Source: Methylobacterium sp. W2
GTDB lineage: Bacteria; Pseudomonadota; Alphaproteobacteria; Rhizobiales; Beijerinckiaceae
Direction: 5' to 3'
NCBI RefSeq assembly: GCF_020662345.1
Contig: NZ_VMOA01000032.1
Location: forward strand, 1 to 64,000
DNA length: 64,000 nucleotides
Every line of letters starts with the position of its first letter. Positions within the stretch are counted from its first letter, which is position 1. Of the stretch, positions 9,885 to 18,376 are shown in pieces. The position numbers and the translations under genes are program-made. The notes beneath the pieces were generated by a model. That model searched no databases and was not told the origin of the DNA. It saw only the letters and a list, made by a program, of their open reading frames with translations.

Positions 9885-9994
9885 CGAAGCGAAATCCTGA
9901 ACGACGGGTGATGTCTGGGGCAGAACTCCGCCCGGTTCAGTTCCGTTCAAATCGGAGACAGAAGAAGAGCCTGAACACCCGCATATCCACGCGA

Positions 9995-10522
9995 TCACGC
10001 GGCATGGAGTGCCTTTTCGAGTTCGCCCTTCGACATGGTGGACCGGCCGCGAATGTTCGCGGATTTGGCCTTCTGCATCAGCTCCGCCTTCGTCGGGCCG
10101 CCGGACGCCTTCCCTTGCTTGGCCCCGGCCTTCCTGGCGGACGCAGATTTCTCGGCCACGTCCTTCGGCTGACTGGAGAACTGCTTGCCCTCCTTGGTGT
10201 CGGCGCGCTTCTTTCTCGTGGAGCGATCATACTCGTCCTTCGACAAGGATGAGCGGGCCTTCTTTGGAAGATAGCGCTCCCCGGTCTCACCGCTGGGCTT
10301 GCCGGATTTCGTATCCCACTCCTCGTTCGACCATTGCGTCAGGCTGTTCTCGTCGGACTTCTTGCCCTTGTAGCCGCCTCCGGCCTCCTTGTAGGCCTTC
10401 GTTGCCGCTTGGGCCTTGCGGGCAGACCATTGACCGGGCCTGCCTCCCTTGTCGGAAGCGGTCACCTCGGACTTGATCCTGTCCCACAGCTTAGGGTCGG
10501 TCTTTTCTGCGCTGGCGGCCAT
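9995..10522 (-). CDS. DUF5872 domain protein with C-terminal SAP/Rho-N-like motif
   Basis: This 175-residue, very basic protein has the DUF5872 pattern: KLWDRIKSEVTASDKGG near residue 11, then WSARKAQ, GGGYKGKK and a TGERYLPKKAR block near 85. Residues 100-140 form a Lys/Ala/Ser-rich linker. The C-terminus (KAELMQKAKSANIRGRSTMS) fits the helix-turn-helix of SAP or Rho-N modules that bind nucleic acid. A nucleoid or stress-protection role is plausible but inferred. It is a single gene on the minus strand, divergent from argC across 217 bp. Confidence 0.75.
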   Translation of the reverse strand: MAASAEKTDPKLWDRIKSEVTASDKGGRPGQWSARKAQAATKAYKEAGGGYKGKKSDENSLTQWSNEEWDTKSGKPSGETGERYLPKKARSSLSKDEYDRSTRKKRADTKEGKQFSSQPKDVAEKSASARKAGAKQGKASGGPTKAELMQKAKSANIRGRSTMSKGELEKALHAA

Positions 10523-10739
10523 CGTTCGAGCCTATGCTTGTTTCCGTGCGATCAACCTGCACCGAGGGGGCCGGTTCCCGGTGGACGGCGTGTCATCAAT
10601 CCGTGAGAAAGCAACGCGATACAGGCGATACGGCCGGAAACGCGGTAAAGCCGCGACATTGACTTGAGAAGCCGCAGCCTCCACCTCGCGAACGCGCAGG
10701 GCGGCTCCCATCCCAGGCGAGACGAACGGGACCTTTGGA

Positions 10740-11675
10740 ATGAGCGAGAGTGGAATGGCAAAGCCCACGGTGTTCATTGATGGAGAGGCCGGCACCACCG
10801 GCCTCGGCATTCGCGAACGCTTGGAGCGCGAGGGCCGCGTTTCCCTGAAGAGCATCCCGCACGAGAGCCGCAAGGACATTGCGGTGAAACGCGCGCTTCT
10901 CGCAGATGTGGATCTCGTCGTCCTTTGCCTGCCCGACGATGCGGCGAAGGAAACGGTGGCCTTGGCCGATGGTCTGCCCAATGGCGGGCCCCGCATCTTG
11001 GATGCCAGCACTGCCCATCGCGTCAGCCCCGGCTGGGCCTACGGCTTTGCCGAATTGAATGCCGGTCAGGCACAGGTGATCCGCGAGGCGCGGCGCGTCG
11101 CTAATCCCGGCTGCTATCCGACCGGAGCCATCGCCCTCGTGCGTCCCCTGGTCGATGCCGGATTGCTGCCGTCCGATACTCCGATCAGCGTCAATGCGGT
11201 CAGCGGTTATAGCGGCGGGGGTAAGAACATGATCGAGGCTTATGAGGCCGGAGAAGCGCCGGCCTTTCAGCTCTACGGTCTCGGCTTTGCTCACAAGCAC
11301 GTTCCGGAACTACAGACCTATGGTGGCCTGACCCGCCGGCCAATCTTCATCCCATCCGTGGGAAACTTTCGCCAGGGCATGCTTGTGAGTATCCCGCTTC
11401 ACCTCGATACCCTGCCGGGACATCCGGATTCAGCGGCGCTCATAGCAGCCCTTACCGCTCATTACGCCGGCAGCACCATGGTGACGGTGATTCAGACCAG
11501 CCCGGACGACAAGCCGGACGCCGAGGCCTTGAACGACACCGATCATCTCGAGTTACGGGTCTATGGCACGTCGGACCATGCTCAGGCACTGCTTGTGGCC
11601 CGGCTCGACAATCTCGGAAAAGGTGCATCCGGCGCCGCCGTGCAGAATATCGGCCTCATGCTGGGTCTGGATTAA
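10740..11675 (+). CDS. argC: N-acetyl-gamma-glutamyl-phosphate reductase (type 2)
   Basis: ArgC catalyses the NADPH-dependent reduction of N-acetylglutamyl phosphate in arginine synthesis. The product has 311 residues from the first ATG, or 306 from [10 protein letters not shown] at 10755. The N-terminal [14 protein letters not shown] loop binds the nucleotide, and the catalytic Cys lies in NPGCYPTGA (codon 11112). The short length and the IDGEAGTTG start mark the second ArgC class (AGPR type 2). It stands alone, with no other arg gene nearby. About 1.4 kb without genes follows. Confidence 0.95.
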   Translation: MSESGMAKPTVFIDGEAGTTGLGIRERLEREGRVSLKSIPHESRKDIAVKRALLADVDLVVLCLPDDAAKETVALADGLPNGGPRILDASTAHRVSPGWAYGFAELNAGQAQVIREARRVANPGCYPTGAIALVRPLVDAGLLPSDTPISVNAVSGYSGGGKNMIEAYEAGEAPAFQLYGLGFAHKHVPELQTYGGLTRRPIFIPSVGNFRQGMLVSIPLHLDTLPGHPDSAALIAALTAHYAGSTMVTVIQTSPDDKPDAEALNDTDHLELRVYGTSDHAQALLVARLDNLGKGASGAAVQNIGLMLGLD

Positions 11676-13073
11676 GATCGGGACGCGGATTGGGACAAAG
11701 GCCGTTGCCCCTCCATGTCCTCGTTGCCGGACATGCCGCAATCCGTCAGTTCAGCAAGCTCTCGTCCGACGCCAAGTCTATGCACACCAAGACTACGCGT
11801 CGTGATGCCGCAGGTTCGTATCATCGGGTCCATGGGCAGGTTCAGCGCCATGACCCAGGTTCTTTTCAAGGATCCCCCCAAGACGGGTCATCGGCCTGGA
11901 TCGGAAACGGATAAGGGCGAGCCAAGGATCGGTAGACCCCCGTGACCGGAGCTCGGTTTTGGCCGGGAGCATGACTTCAGCCAAAAACAGGATCGAGCCA
12001 TCTCCACGGGCCCGAATTGCTTCAGCACGAATCTGCTGAGGCAACGTCATCCCTCATCGATCACATCACGCCAAGCTGCTTAATTTCCCCTCCGTTCGAA
12101 GTCTGGTTTCTCGATGCCAGAGGACCGAAAACAGGCGAGATTTTTTGCAAATCCTCAAAGCGAAGGCAGCAAGACTGACCGATTTTATTGGTCAAACATG
12201 AATTTTGAAGATGCATCCCGGGAACTGTTCATCGTTGAACAAGTTGGGGGTCGGTGCTTGACGCTTGTGTGATGGCACCGCTTCGCTTTGGTGTGGCGGG
12301 AGCGGTGAGGTTCAGAGGCGATTCTCTCATCTCTGGTCTTTGGCATGCTCGGTGAGTCAGGAGAGAATTGTCGTTCTTCGAACGGCAGTAGCGATACCCG
12401 GCAGACCTGCCGCAGCCCTCGGATCGTTCGGCTTAAAGTATGGTGGGAGAGCAAAGATACGACTGCACGAGAGTATACTTTCTGAGAGGCTACGCGCAAT
12501 CTGCCAATCAGATCGTGCAGATCGCGATTCGAGCGGCGTCAGGCATCAGTATGTGGCCAACTCCCGGTGTCATCGGCGAGTGTTGCGATGAAAGCGCTCT
12601 AACGGACACTTGAACGGAATCGCCGGCGAAGAGGCTGTGACCGTCGCTGTTTTACGACCGGGTGATTGTTGTAAGCGGGTTTTGCTCACTTATGCCCCAT
12701 AATAGCGACCGGCAATCATGAATCGCCCGCTCGAACCACTGGGTTTTCGACGCTGGCGAACCTGCAATGAACGGTTGAGACAGTTTTTACCGATACCCCG
12801 CGCCGGTGGCAAAGTTCTGTACGCCCTCCTGCACAGGACCCGATGTTAAGCGGCCCTCCGCGACGCTCTAGTGCTGCAGAACGATCGATAAACTCTGCTC
12901 GCTCTACCGCCAAACGTATGGGAAACGGACGATGTGGGCGCTCGCAATCGGCCAACACGCGAAACATTTGAACGAAAGATCCTTAAAACCGCGAATTTCC
13001 TCCAATAACATCTTGCTAGACGCGCAGACAGAGCTTAGGCATGTGTACAGTTTCAACATAACGAACCGATGGC
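11676..13073. other. Gene-free stretch of about 1.4 kb
   Basis: No convincing gene was found. Open frames (for example 11793-12050, 12185-12499 and 12716-12967 on the minus strand, and 12265-12591 on the plus strand) lack start signals, family motifs and the strong GC3 bias of neighbouring genes. Base composition is less GC-rich from about 12050 on. The last 150 bp must hold the promoter of the MucR-like gene. It may be an eroded former coding region or contain an unrecognised RNA. Confidence 0.5.
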
Positions 13074-13616
13074 GTGAATATCATGAGTGAATCAGACACC
13101 GACTCAGCCCGTCTCATCACCTTAGCGGCAGACATCGTCTCCGCGTATGTCAGCAACAATCACGTGCAAAGCGCCGAACTGCCTAAGCTCCTGAGTGATG
13201 TGCACGAGGCCATTCGTTCGGTGAGCACGAGCAGCGCACCCGCCACGGAAACCGGCCCGCCGAAGGCGACGCCGCAGGAAATCCGCCGCTCGGTAACACC
13301 CGACTACTTGGTCAGCTTCGAAGACGGCAAGCAGTACAAGACGCTTCGTCGGCACCTCACCCTGCGCGGCCTCACCCCCGAACAGTACCGTGCCAAATGG
13401 GGCCTGCAGCCAGACTATCCGATGACGTCGGCCGCCTATTCCGAGCAGCGGTCGGAGCTGGCGCGCGCCCTTGGTCTCGGTCAGCAACGCCGCAAGACCG
13501 TACCCGCCGTATCTAAGGCAGAGCCCGAAGAAGTCGTCAGTGAGCCGGAGGAAGAGGCCGTCGCTGCTCCGCCGGAGAAGAAGCGTCGCGGACCCCGCAA
13601 GAAGCAGGCGGCCTGA
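13074..13616 (+). CDS. Ros/MucR family transcriptional regulator with degenerate zinc finger
   Basis: The start is GTG at 13074 (180 residues) or ATG at 13083 (MSESDTDS). The MucR core is clear: residues 16-50 form the N-terminal helical oligomerisation part, and residues 72-137 hold VTPDYLVSFEDGK, LRRHLTLRGLTPEQYRAKWG and YPMTSAAYSEQRSELARALG. The Ros ligands Cys79, Cys82, His92 and His97 correspond here to Ser81, Asp84, His94 and Gly99, so zinc binding is unlikely. The C-terminal 40 residues are an acidic then basic tail (EKKRRGPRKK). MucR proteins are global DNA-binding regulators of surface polysaccharide and cell-cycle genes. A terminator follows. Confidence 0.88.
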   Translation: MNIMSESDTDSARLITLAADIVSAYVSNNHVQSAELPKLLSDVHEAIRSVSTSSAPATETGPPKATPQEIRRSVTPDYLVSFEDGKQYKTLRRHLTLRGLTPEQYRAKWGLQPDYPMTSAAYSEQRSELARALGLGQQRRKTVPAVSKAEPEEVVSEPEEEAVAAPPEKKRRGPRKKQAA

Positions 13617-13625
13617 AACCTGTCC

Positions 13626-13655
13626 GACGGCGCCTATTCGGGCGCCGTCTCGTTT
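13626..13655 (+). terminator. Rho-independent terminator of the MucR-like gene
   Basis: A 9-bp perfect stem (GACGGCGCC / GGCGCCGTC) with a 6-nt loop, followed by TCGTTT, lies 10 bp after the stop codon. Confidence 0.8.
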
Positions 13656-14248
13656 ATCCGATCATTGACGATGACGCCCATTCCCACTGCGATGCTGGGG
13701 ATGGGCTTCGTCTCGATCACGTAGCGTTGTTGAGGAAAGTCACGGCGGTCACGATCCTCGATGAGTTTTCAGTACCGGAGCCTGGCAGGCTTGTTATCCA
13801 CACCTGATGTGGTCTCGTACTGCCGGTCTGGACAGTGTGGCGTACGAGGTTGGGGACGACTGGTCGTGCCGTACGTCCTCGGTGACTTGCGCAACGCTGA
13901 GGCGGCCTGAGCGGTCTTGTTTCCACACGGTCAAGGTGCGTAAAGGTCTGCCGGATGTCCGGCGATACGGGTTCAGCCCTCTGCAAGGAGGCTCCGATAT
14001 CACGCCGTTCAGTTTGCGTGTCACAGTCGGGCTTAGCAAGGCAAACGTCCGCTCCGTACGGTTGGTCTCGAGCCTCATCGAAGTCCAGCTCTGAAAGGGC
14101 TGAGGCTGCGTGGGCAGCGACCGATGCGCGGCGAGGCGTCGAACGAGCGCCGTCGTTCGTTCCGGCAGGCTCTAATGGCACAAAGTCAGGGTTCGCAGGA
14201 GGCTAATGACAGGTCGGGAGGGGGGTGTTAGGAGAAGCGCGGCACCCT
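13656..14248. other. Gene-free stretch upstream of tRNA-Arg
   Basis: About 590 bp without a supportable gene. Open frames on both strands overlap one another and show no motif or ribosome-binding site. The part next to 14249 must carry the tRNA promoter. No integrase or direct repeat of the tRNA 3' end was seen, so there is no evidence of an integrated element. Confidence 0.45.
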
Positions 14249-14325
14249 GACTCCGTAGCTCAGCTGGATAGAGCAGCCGCCTTCTAAGCGGCAGGTCGTT
14301 GGTTCGAGCCCAACCGGGGTCGCCA
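14249..14325 (+). tRNA. tRNA-Arg (anticodon UCU)
   Basis: A complete 77-nt cloverleaf: acceptor GACTCCG / CGGGGTC with one G-U pair, D-arm GCTCAGCTGGATAGAGC, anticodon stem GCCGC / GCGGC around CTTCTAA (anticodon TCT), T-arm with GGTTCGAGCC, discriminator G and encoded CCA. It reads AGA and AGG, which are rare in this GC-rich genome. Confidence 0.96.
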
Positions 14326-14471
14326 TGCACGCTCTTTCGGTGGTGCTGCGAGACTGCTCAGTGCGCCTCGGTCACCCTCTCCTCCCCGGGAATGAAGAAG
14401 GCGCTACCGATGGCTCGGAAGCGCCATGTGTTTCGCCGCCGGATGCCACTGGAACCTTGCCGGTGGGCAAG

Positions 14472-14497
14472 GATGCTCCCGGCGGCCCGGGAGCATC
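14472..14497 (-). terminator. Hairpin downstream of the Tyr/Pro-rich secreted protein gene
   Basis: A perfect 11-bp stem (GATGCTCCCGG / CCGGGAGCATC) with a 4-nt loop lies 12 bp past the stop codon of the minus-strand gene at 14509. There is no T run, so it may only stabilise the transcript end. Confidence 0.45.
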
Positions 14498-14508
14498 GTC
14501 TCTCAACG

Positions 14509-14808
14509 TCAGAAGCCAAACCGCACGTAGGGGCGGGGGGCGTAGGCATAAGGGCGAGGCGCATAGGCGTAGGGCCGGTAGTACGGACGGTAGTACGGCC
14601 GATAACCGTAGCCATAGCCATAGCCGTAGACTGGCACCGGACGGGGCGCGTAGTAGCCGAACGCACGGGACGTGGCCCGGCATCCGAACGCGGATGGATA
14701 ATAGCCGTAGCCGCAGCCGCCCGCGGCCTCAGCCGTCGTCGTGGCGGCAGCCATCGTCAGGCCGCCGATGACGGCGCCGATGAGGCCTAAAGTCTTGACA
14801 TGCTTCAT
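14509..14808 (-). CDS. Secreted Tyr/Pro/Arg/Gly repeat protein
   Basis: Starting at ATG 14808 (MKHVKTLGLIGAVIGG) gives a 99-residue protein with a standard signal peptide cleaved after AEA near residue 28. A start seven codons upstream is possible but lengthens the n-region. The mature part begins with GGCGYGYYPSAFGCRA (two Cys) and continues as imperfect repeats of YGYG, YRPYYRPY and APRPYAY. Such proteins are common among alphaproteobacteria and are probably unstructured cell-surface or periplasmic polymers. Function unknown. Tyr clusters could allow cross-linking, which is speculation. Confidence 0.65.
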   Translation of the reverse strand: MKHVKTLGLIGAVIGGLTMAAATTTAEAAGGCGYGYYPSAFGCRATSRAFGYYAPRPVPVYGYGYGYGYRPYYRPYYRPYAYAPRPYAYAPRPYVRFGF

Positions 14809-15097
14809 GACACGAACTCCGGATCGCATCCCCTCGGGACCACAGCTTCACCTCGGGGCGTGCTGTATCAAGACACTCGATCGCTGAACGAATTCTGACA
14901 TTTCCGCCGCCTGAAGCGCCATCCGACGCAGGCGAGCTTGAGCGCGCGATTTCGTGATTGAGAAAGCGTCATCGAGCGCCTTCCGCCCCCAACCGGGAGA
15001 GGGCGTCCCCGCCGCGACGGACGGGATTGACGCCGCCCCCAGATGAGGTCTCCTCACCCGACACCCGTCCGCGTCCTCGACAGATCGAAAGTCCGCC

Positions 15098-15697
15098 ATG
15101 ACAGACCTCAAGACCCTGCGCGACGTCTCGGGCCTGAGCCCGGCACCGGCCAGACTCCGGGCCTCCGCCCTGATCATGATCGACCTGCAGAACACCTACC
15201 GCGAGGGAATCATGCGCCTGGAGCAGGTGGAGCCCGCCATCCGCGCCGCACGCGAACTCCTCGGCCGCGCGAGGGAGGCCGGCATCCCCGTTATCCACAT
15301 CCAGCACGATGCCGGGCAGGGTTCGCCCTACGACATCTCGGCCGCCATCGGGCGGATCAGCGACGAGGTGGCGCCGCAAGACGGCGAGACGGTGATCGTG
15401 AAGAACTACCCCAACGCGTTCGTCGGCACGAACCTGCAGAAGCATCTGGAAGAATCCGGCGTGCAATCGGTGCTGCTCGCTGGTTTCATGACGCATATGT
15501 GCATCAACTCGACGGCGCGCGGTGCCTTCAACCTCGGCTTCAGCCCGACGGTGGTGGCCTCCACCACCGCCACCCGTGCTTTGCCCGGCCCCGATGGTTC
15601 GGTGGTGAGTGCCAGCGCCCTGCAGGCCGCGAGCCTCGCCACCCTCGGCGATCTCTTCGCCGTGATCGCCCCGAACGTCGGGGACATCGCGGAGTGA
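15098..15697 (+). CDS. Isochorismatase-family cysteine hydrolase
   Basis: This 199-residue single-domain enzyme has the full triad of the family: Asp29 in MIDLQN, Lys102 in IVKNYPNAF and Cys135 in THMCINST. The fold hydrolyses amides or vinyl ethers (nicotinamidase, isochorismatase, N-carbamoylsarcosine amidase types), and the actual substrate is not evident. It lies 81 bp upstream of poxB on the same strand, so it may be co-transcribed with the pyruvate/lactate genes, but no functional link to them is known. Confidence 0.85.
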   Translation: MTDLKTLRDVSGLSPAPARLRASALIMIDLQNTYREGIMRLEQVEPAIRAARELLGRAREAGIPVIHIQHDAGQGSPYDISAAIGRISDEVAPQDGETVIVKNYPNAFVGTNLQKHLEESGVQSVLLAGFMTHMCINSTARGAFNLGFSPTVVASTTATRALPGPDGSVVSASALQAASLATLGDLFAVIAPNVGDIAE

Positions 15698-15778
15698 CAC
15701 GAGGCTGCGTCTCTCACCCGCCCGAGGGGAACGTGTGCGGCGCAGCATCGTTCGGCTTCTGAAGCAGGAGCTCAAGCC

Positions 15779-17539
15779 ATGAAAATCGACATCGTCGCGG
15801 ATCTCGTCGTCGAAACCTTGCAGCAGGTGGGTGTCCGGCGGATCTACGGTGTCGTCGGCGACAGCCTCAACGCCATGACCGAATCGATCCGGGCGCGGGG
15901 CGTCATCGACTGGGTGCATGTGCGGCACGAAGAGGTCGGCGCCTTCGCGGCGGGCGCGGAAAGCCAGATCACGGGAGAGCTGGCGGTCTGCGCCGGCTCC
16001 TGCGGCCCCGGCCATGTCCATCTCATCAACGGACTGTTCGATTGCCATCGGAGCCGGACCCCGGTCCTGGCCATCGCCGCGCATATCCCCTCGGCCGAGA
16101 TCGGCTCAGGCTACTTCCAGGAAACCGACCCGAAGGCCCTGTTCGCGCAGTGCAGCCATTATTGCGAACTCGTCTCAGACCCGTCGCAACTGCCGTTCGT
16201 CCTCGACAACGCCATCCGCGCCGCGGTGGGTCAGCGCGGTGTCGCGGTGGTGATCATCCCCGGTGACGTGGCGTTGAAGGATGCGCCGGCCAGCGCCATC
16301 GCGCCCAATGCAGGCCTGCTGCCGGCCAAGCCCACGATCCGTCCCGCGGAGGCCGAGCTCAACGCACTCGCCGAACTCCTCGATGGCTCATCCAAGATCA
16401 CGCTGCTCTGCGGCCGGGGCTGCGCCGGCGCCCATGCCGAACTGCTCCAGCTCGCCGAAGCGCTGAAGAGCCCCATCGTCCATGCCCTCGGCGGCAAGGA
16501 ACACGTGGAATACGACAACCCTTACGATGTCGGGATGACCGGCCTCATCGGGTTCTCGTCCGGCTACGCGGCGATGCGCGATTGCGACACGCTGCTGATG
16601 CTCGGCACCGACTTTCCCTACAAGCAGTTCTACCCGGCCCATGCCAAGGTGGCGCAGGTCGATCTGCGCCCGAACCAGCTCGGCCGGCGCACGAGGCTCG
16701 ATCTCGGTCTCGTCGGCGACGTACGCGACACGATCACGGCGCTGCTGCCGAAGCTCGGCGTCAAGTCCGACCGGGCCTGGCTCGATGCCAGCCTGAAGCA
16801 CTACGCCAAGGCGCGCGAGGACCTCGACGATCTCGCCACCGGAGCGTCGACCAAGGGCTGGTTCGGCCTGAAAACGGCGAACTCGCCGATCCATCCGCAA
16901 TATCTCACCAAGCTCCTCAGCGAGGCCGCGGCGGACGACGCGGCCTTCACGGCGGATGTCGGCACGCCGACGATCTGGGCTGCGCGCTACCTAAAAATGA
17001 ACGGCAAGCGCCGGCTCCTCGGTTCGTGGGTGCATGGCTCCATGGCCAACGCCATGGCGCAGGGGATCGGCGCGCAGGCGGCCTGTCCCGGCCGGCAGGT
17101 GGTCTCCCTGTCCGGCGACGGCGGTTTCACCATGCTGATGGGGGATCTGCTGACCCTGCGGCAGGAGAAGCTGCCGCTGAAGGTGGTGATCTTCAACAAC
17201 GGCTCCCTCGGCTTCGTCGAGATGGAGATGAAGGCCGCGGGCTATCTTGAGACCGGCGTCGCCCTCGAGAATCCGGACTTCGCCGCCATGGCCCGGGCAA
17301 CCGGCCTCCACGCGGTGCGAGTGGAGGACCCGGCCGAACTGGAGGGCGCGATCCGCGAGGTGCTGGCCCATGACGGCCCGGCGGTGCTCGATGTGGTGGT
17401 CAACCGCCAGGAACTCTCGATTCCGCCGAAGATCGACGGTCAGCAGGTGAAGGGGTTCAGCCTCTACGTGCTCCGTGCGGTGATGAGCGGCCGGGGGGAT
17501 TCGGTTCTCGACCTCGCCAAGACCAACATCATCCGGTAG
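15779..17539 (+). CDS. poxB: Pyruvate dehydrogenase (quinone), PoxB type
   Basis: This 586-residue ThDP enzyme decarboxylates pyruvate to acetate and CO2 and passes electrons through FAD to the quinone pool. The N-terminal Pyr domain carries the catalytic Glu in [10 protein letters not shown] central domain follows, and the C-terminal PP domain holds the ThDP motif [14 protein letters not shown] ending in NNGSLGF. The last residues ([18 protein letters not shown]) match the C-terminal lipid-binding helix of E. coli PoxB, which supports PoxB over acetolactate synthase. A good ribosome site (AGGAGC) precedes the start. lutA follows 93 bp downstream. Confidence 0.9.
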   Translation: MKIDIVADLVVETLQQVGVRRIYGVVGDSLNAMTESIRARGVIDWVHVRHEEVGAFAAGAESQITGELAVCAGSCGPGHVHLINGLFDCHRSRTPVLAIAAHIPSAEIGSGYFQETDPKALFAQCSHYCELVSDPSQLPFVLDNAIRAAVGQRGVAVVIIPGDVALKDAPASAIAPNAGLLPAKPTIRPAEAELNALAELLDGSSKITLLCGRGCAGAHAELLQLAEALKSPIVHALGGKEHVEYDNPYDVGMTGLIGFSSGYAAMRDCDTLLMLGTDFPYKQFYPAHAKVAQVDLRPNQLGRRTRLDLGLVGDVRDTITALLPKLGVKSDRAWLDASLKHYAKAREDLDDLATGASTKGWFGLKTANSPIHPQYLTKLLSEAAADDAAFTADVGTPTIWAARYLKMNGKRRLLGSWVHGSMANAMAQGIGAQAACPGRQVVSLSGDGGFTMLMGDLLTLRQEKLPLKVVIFNNGSLGFVEMEMKAAGYLETGVALENPDFAAMARATGLHAVRVEDPAELEGAIREVLAHDGPAVLDVVVNRQELSIPPKIDGQQVKGFSLYVLRAVMSGRGDSVLDLAKTNIIR

Positions 17540-17632
17540 ATGAAGGGCAACCTTTGAACGTATCCAAACTGTACCGTGATGCGGCATCCGCCCGTGAGCG
17601 CTGCCGCATCCCAGGAGAGAAGACCGGTTTCC

Positions 17633-18376
17633 ATGCGCATCGGACTGTTCGTGCCGTGCTACGTCGATGCCTTCGAGCCTGAAGTCGGCATCGCGACGCT
17701 GGAATTGCTGGAACGCTTCGGCCTCGACGTGGCCTATCCTTTCGACCAGACCTGCTGCGGCCAGCCAATGACCAATACCGGCTGCCATGCCGAAGCCGCG
17801 GCGACCGAAGCGCTCTTCGTCAGGAACTTCGCCCCGTTCGACTACATCGTCGCCCCGTCCGGCTCCTGTGTGCATCAGGTGCGCGAGCATCTCACCGCGA
17901 TCCCGCAGACGGACGAGGTCAAGGCCGTGCGGGGGAAGACCTTCGAACTGGTGGAGTTCCTCCACGATGTGCTGAAGGTCGATGCCTTCCCCTGGGCCGA
18001 GTTCCCGCACAAGGTCGGGTATCATTCGAACTGCAACGCCCTGCGCGGCATTCACCACGCGCGGCCCTCCGAGCTCAACAAGCCGGCCTATTCGAAGCCC
18101 CTCGATCTCCTGGCCAAGGTGAAGGGGATCGAGATCGTTACCCCGGCCCGGCCGGACGAATGCTGCGGCTTCGGCGGGACGTTCAGCGTGTTCGAGCCGG
18201 CCGTGTCGGCCAAGATGGGCTACGACAAGGTCAGCGACCACAGCCGTGCCGGGGCCGAATACGTGGTCTCGTCCGACTCGTCCTGCATGATGCACCAGAA
18301 GGGCTGCGCCGCCCGGATCGGCGTGCCCCTCAAATTCATCCACATCGCCCGCATCCTCAACGGAGTCTCGGCATGA
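17633..18376 (+). CDS. lutA: L-lactate utilisation protein, (Fe-S)-binding subunit LutA
   Basis: The frame extends to 17576, but ATG 17633 (MRIGLFVPCYVDAF) is preceded by AGGAGAG and matches the family N-terminus, giving 247 residues. Two CCG domains are visible: TCCGQPMTNTGC near residue 40 and ECCGFGGTFS near 177, the cysteine-rich motifs shared with glycolate oxidase and heterodisulfide reductase subunits. LutABC oxidises L-lactate to pyruvate. LutA probably relays electrons onward. The stop overlaps the lutB start (ATGA), indicating tight coupling. Confidence 0.92.
   Translation: MRIGLFVPCYVDAFEPEVGIATLELLERFGLDVAYPFDQTCCGQPMTNTGCHAEAAATEALFVRNFAPFDYIVAPSGSCVHQVREHLTAIPQTDEVKAVRGKTFELVEFLHDVLKVDAFPWAEFPHKVGYHSNCNALRGIHHARPSELNKPAYSKPLDLLAKVKGIEIVTPARPDECCGFGGTFSVFEPAVSAKMGYDKVSDHSRAGAEYVVSSDSSCMMHQKGCAARIGVPLKFIHIARILNGVSA

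Noticed and set aside
12716-12967. An 83-codon minus-strand frame as a regulator gene
   Set aside because: No start signal, no family match and poor codon bias; the apparent helix-turn-helix likeness is too weak.
13656-14325. Possible genomic island at tRNA-Arg
   Set aside because: No integrase, no direct repeat of the tRNA 3' end and no mobile genes were found on either side.
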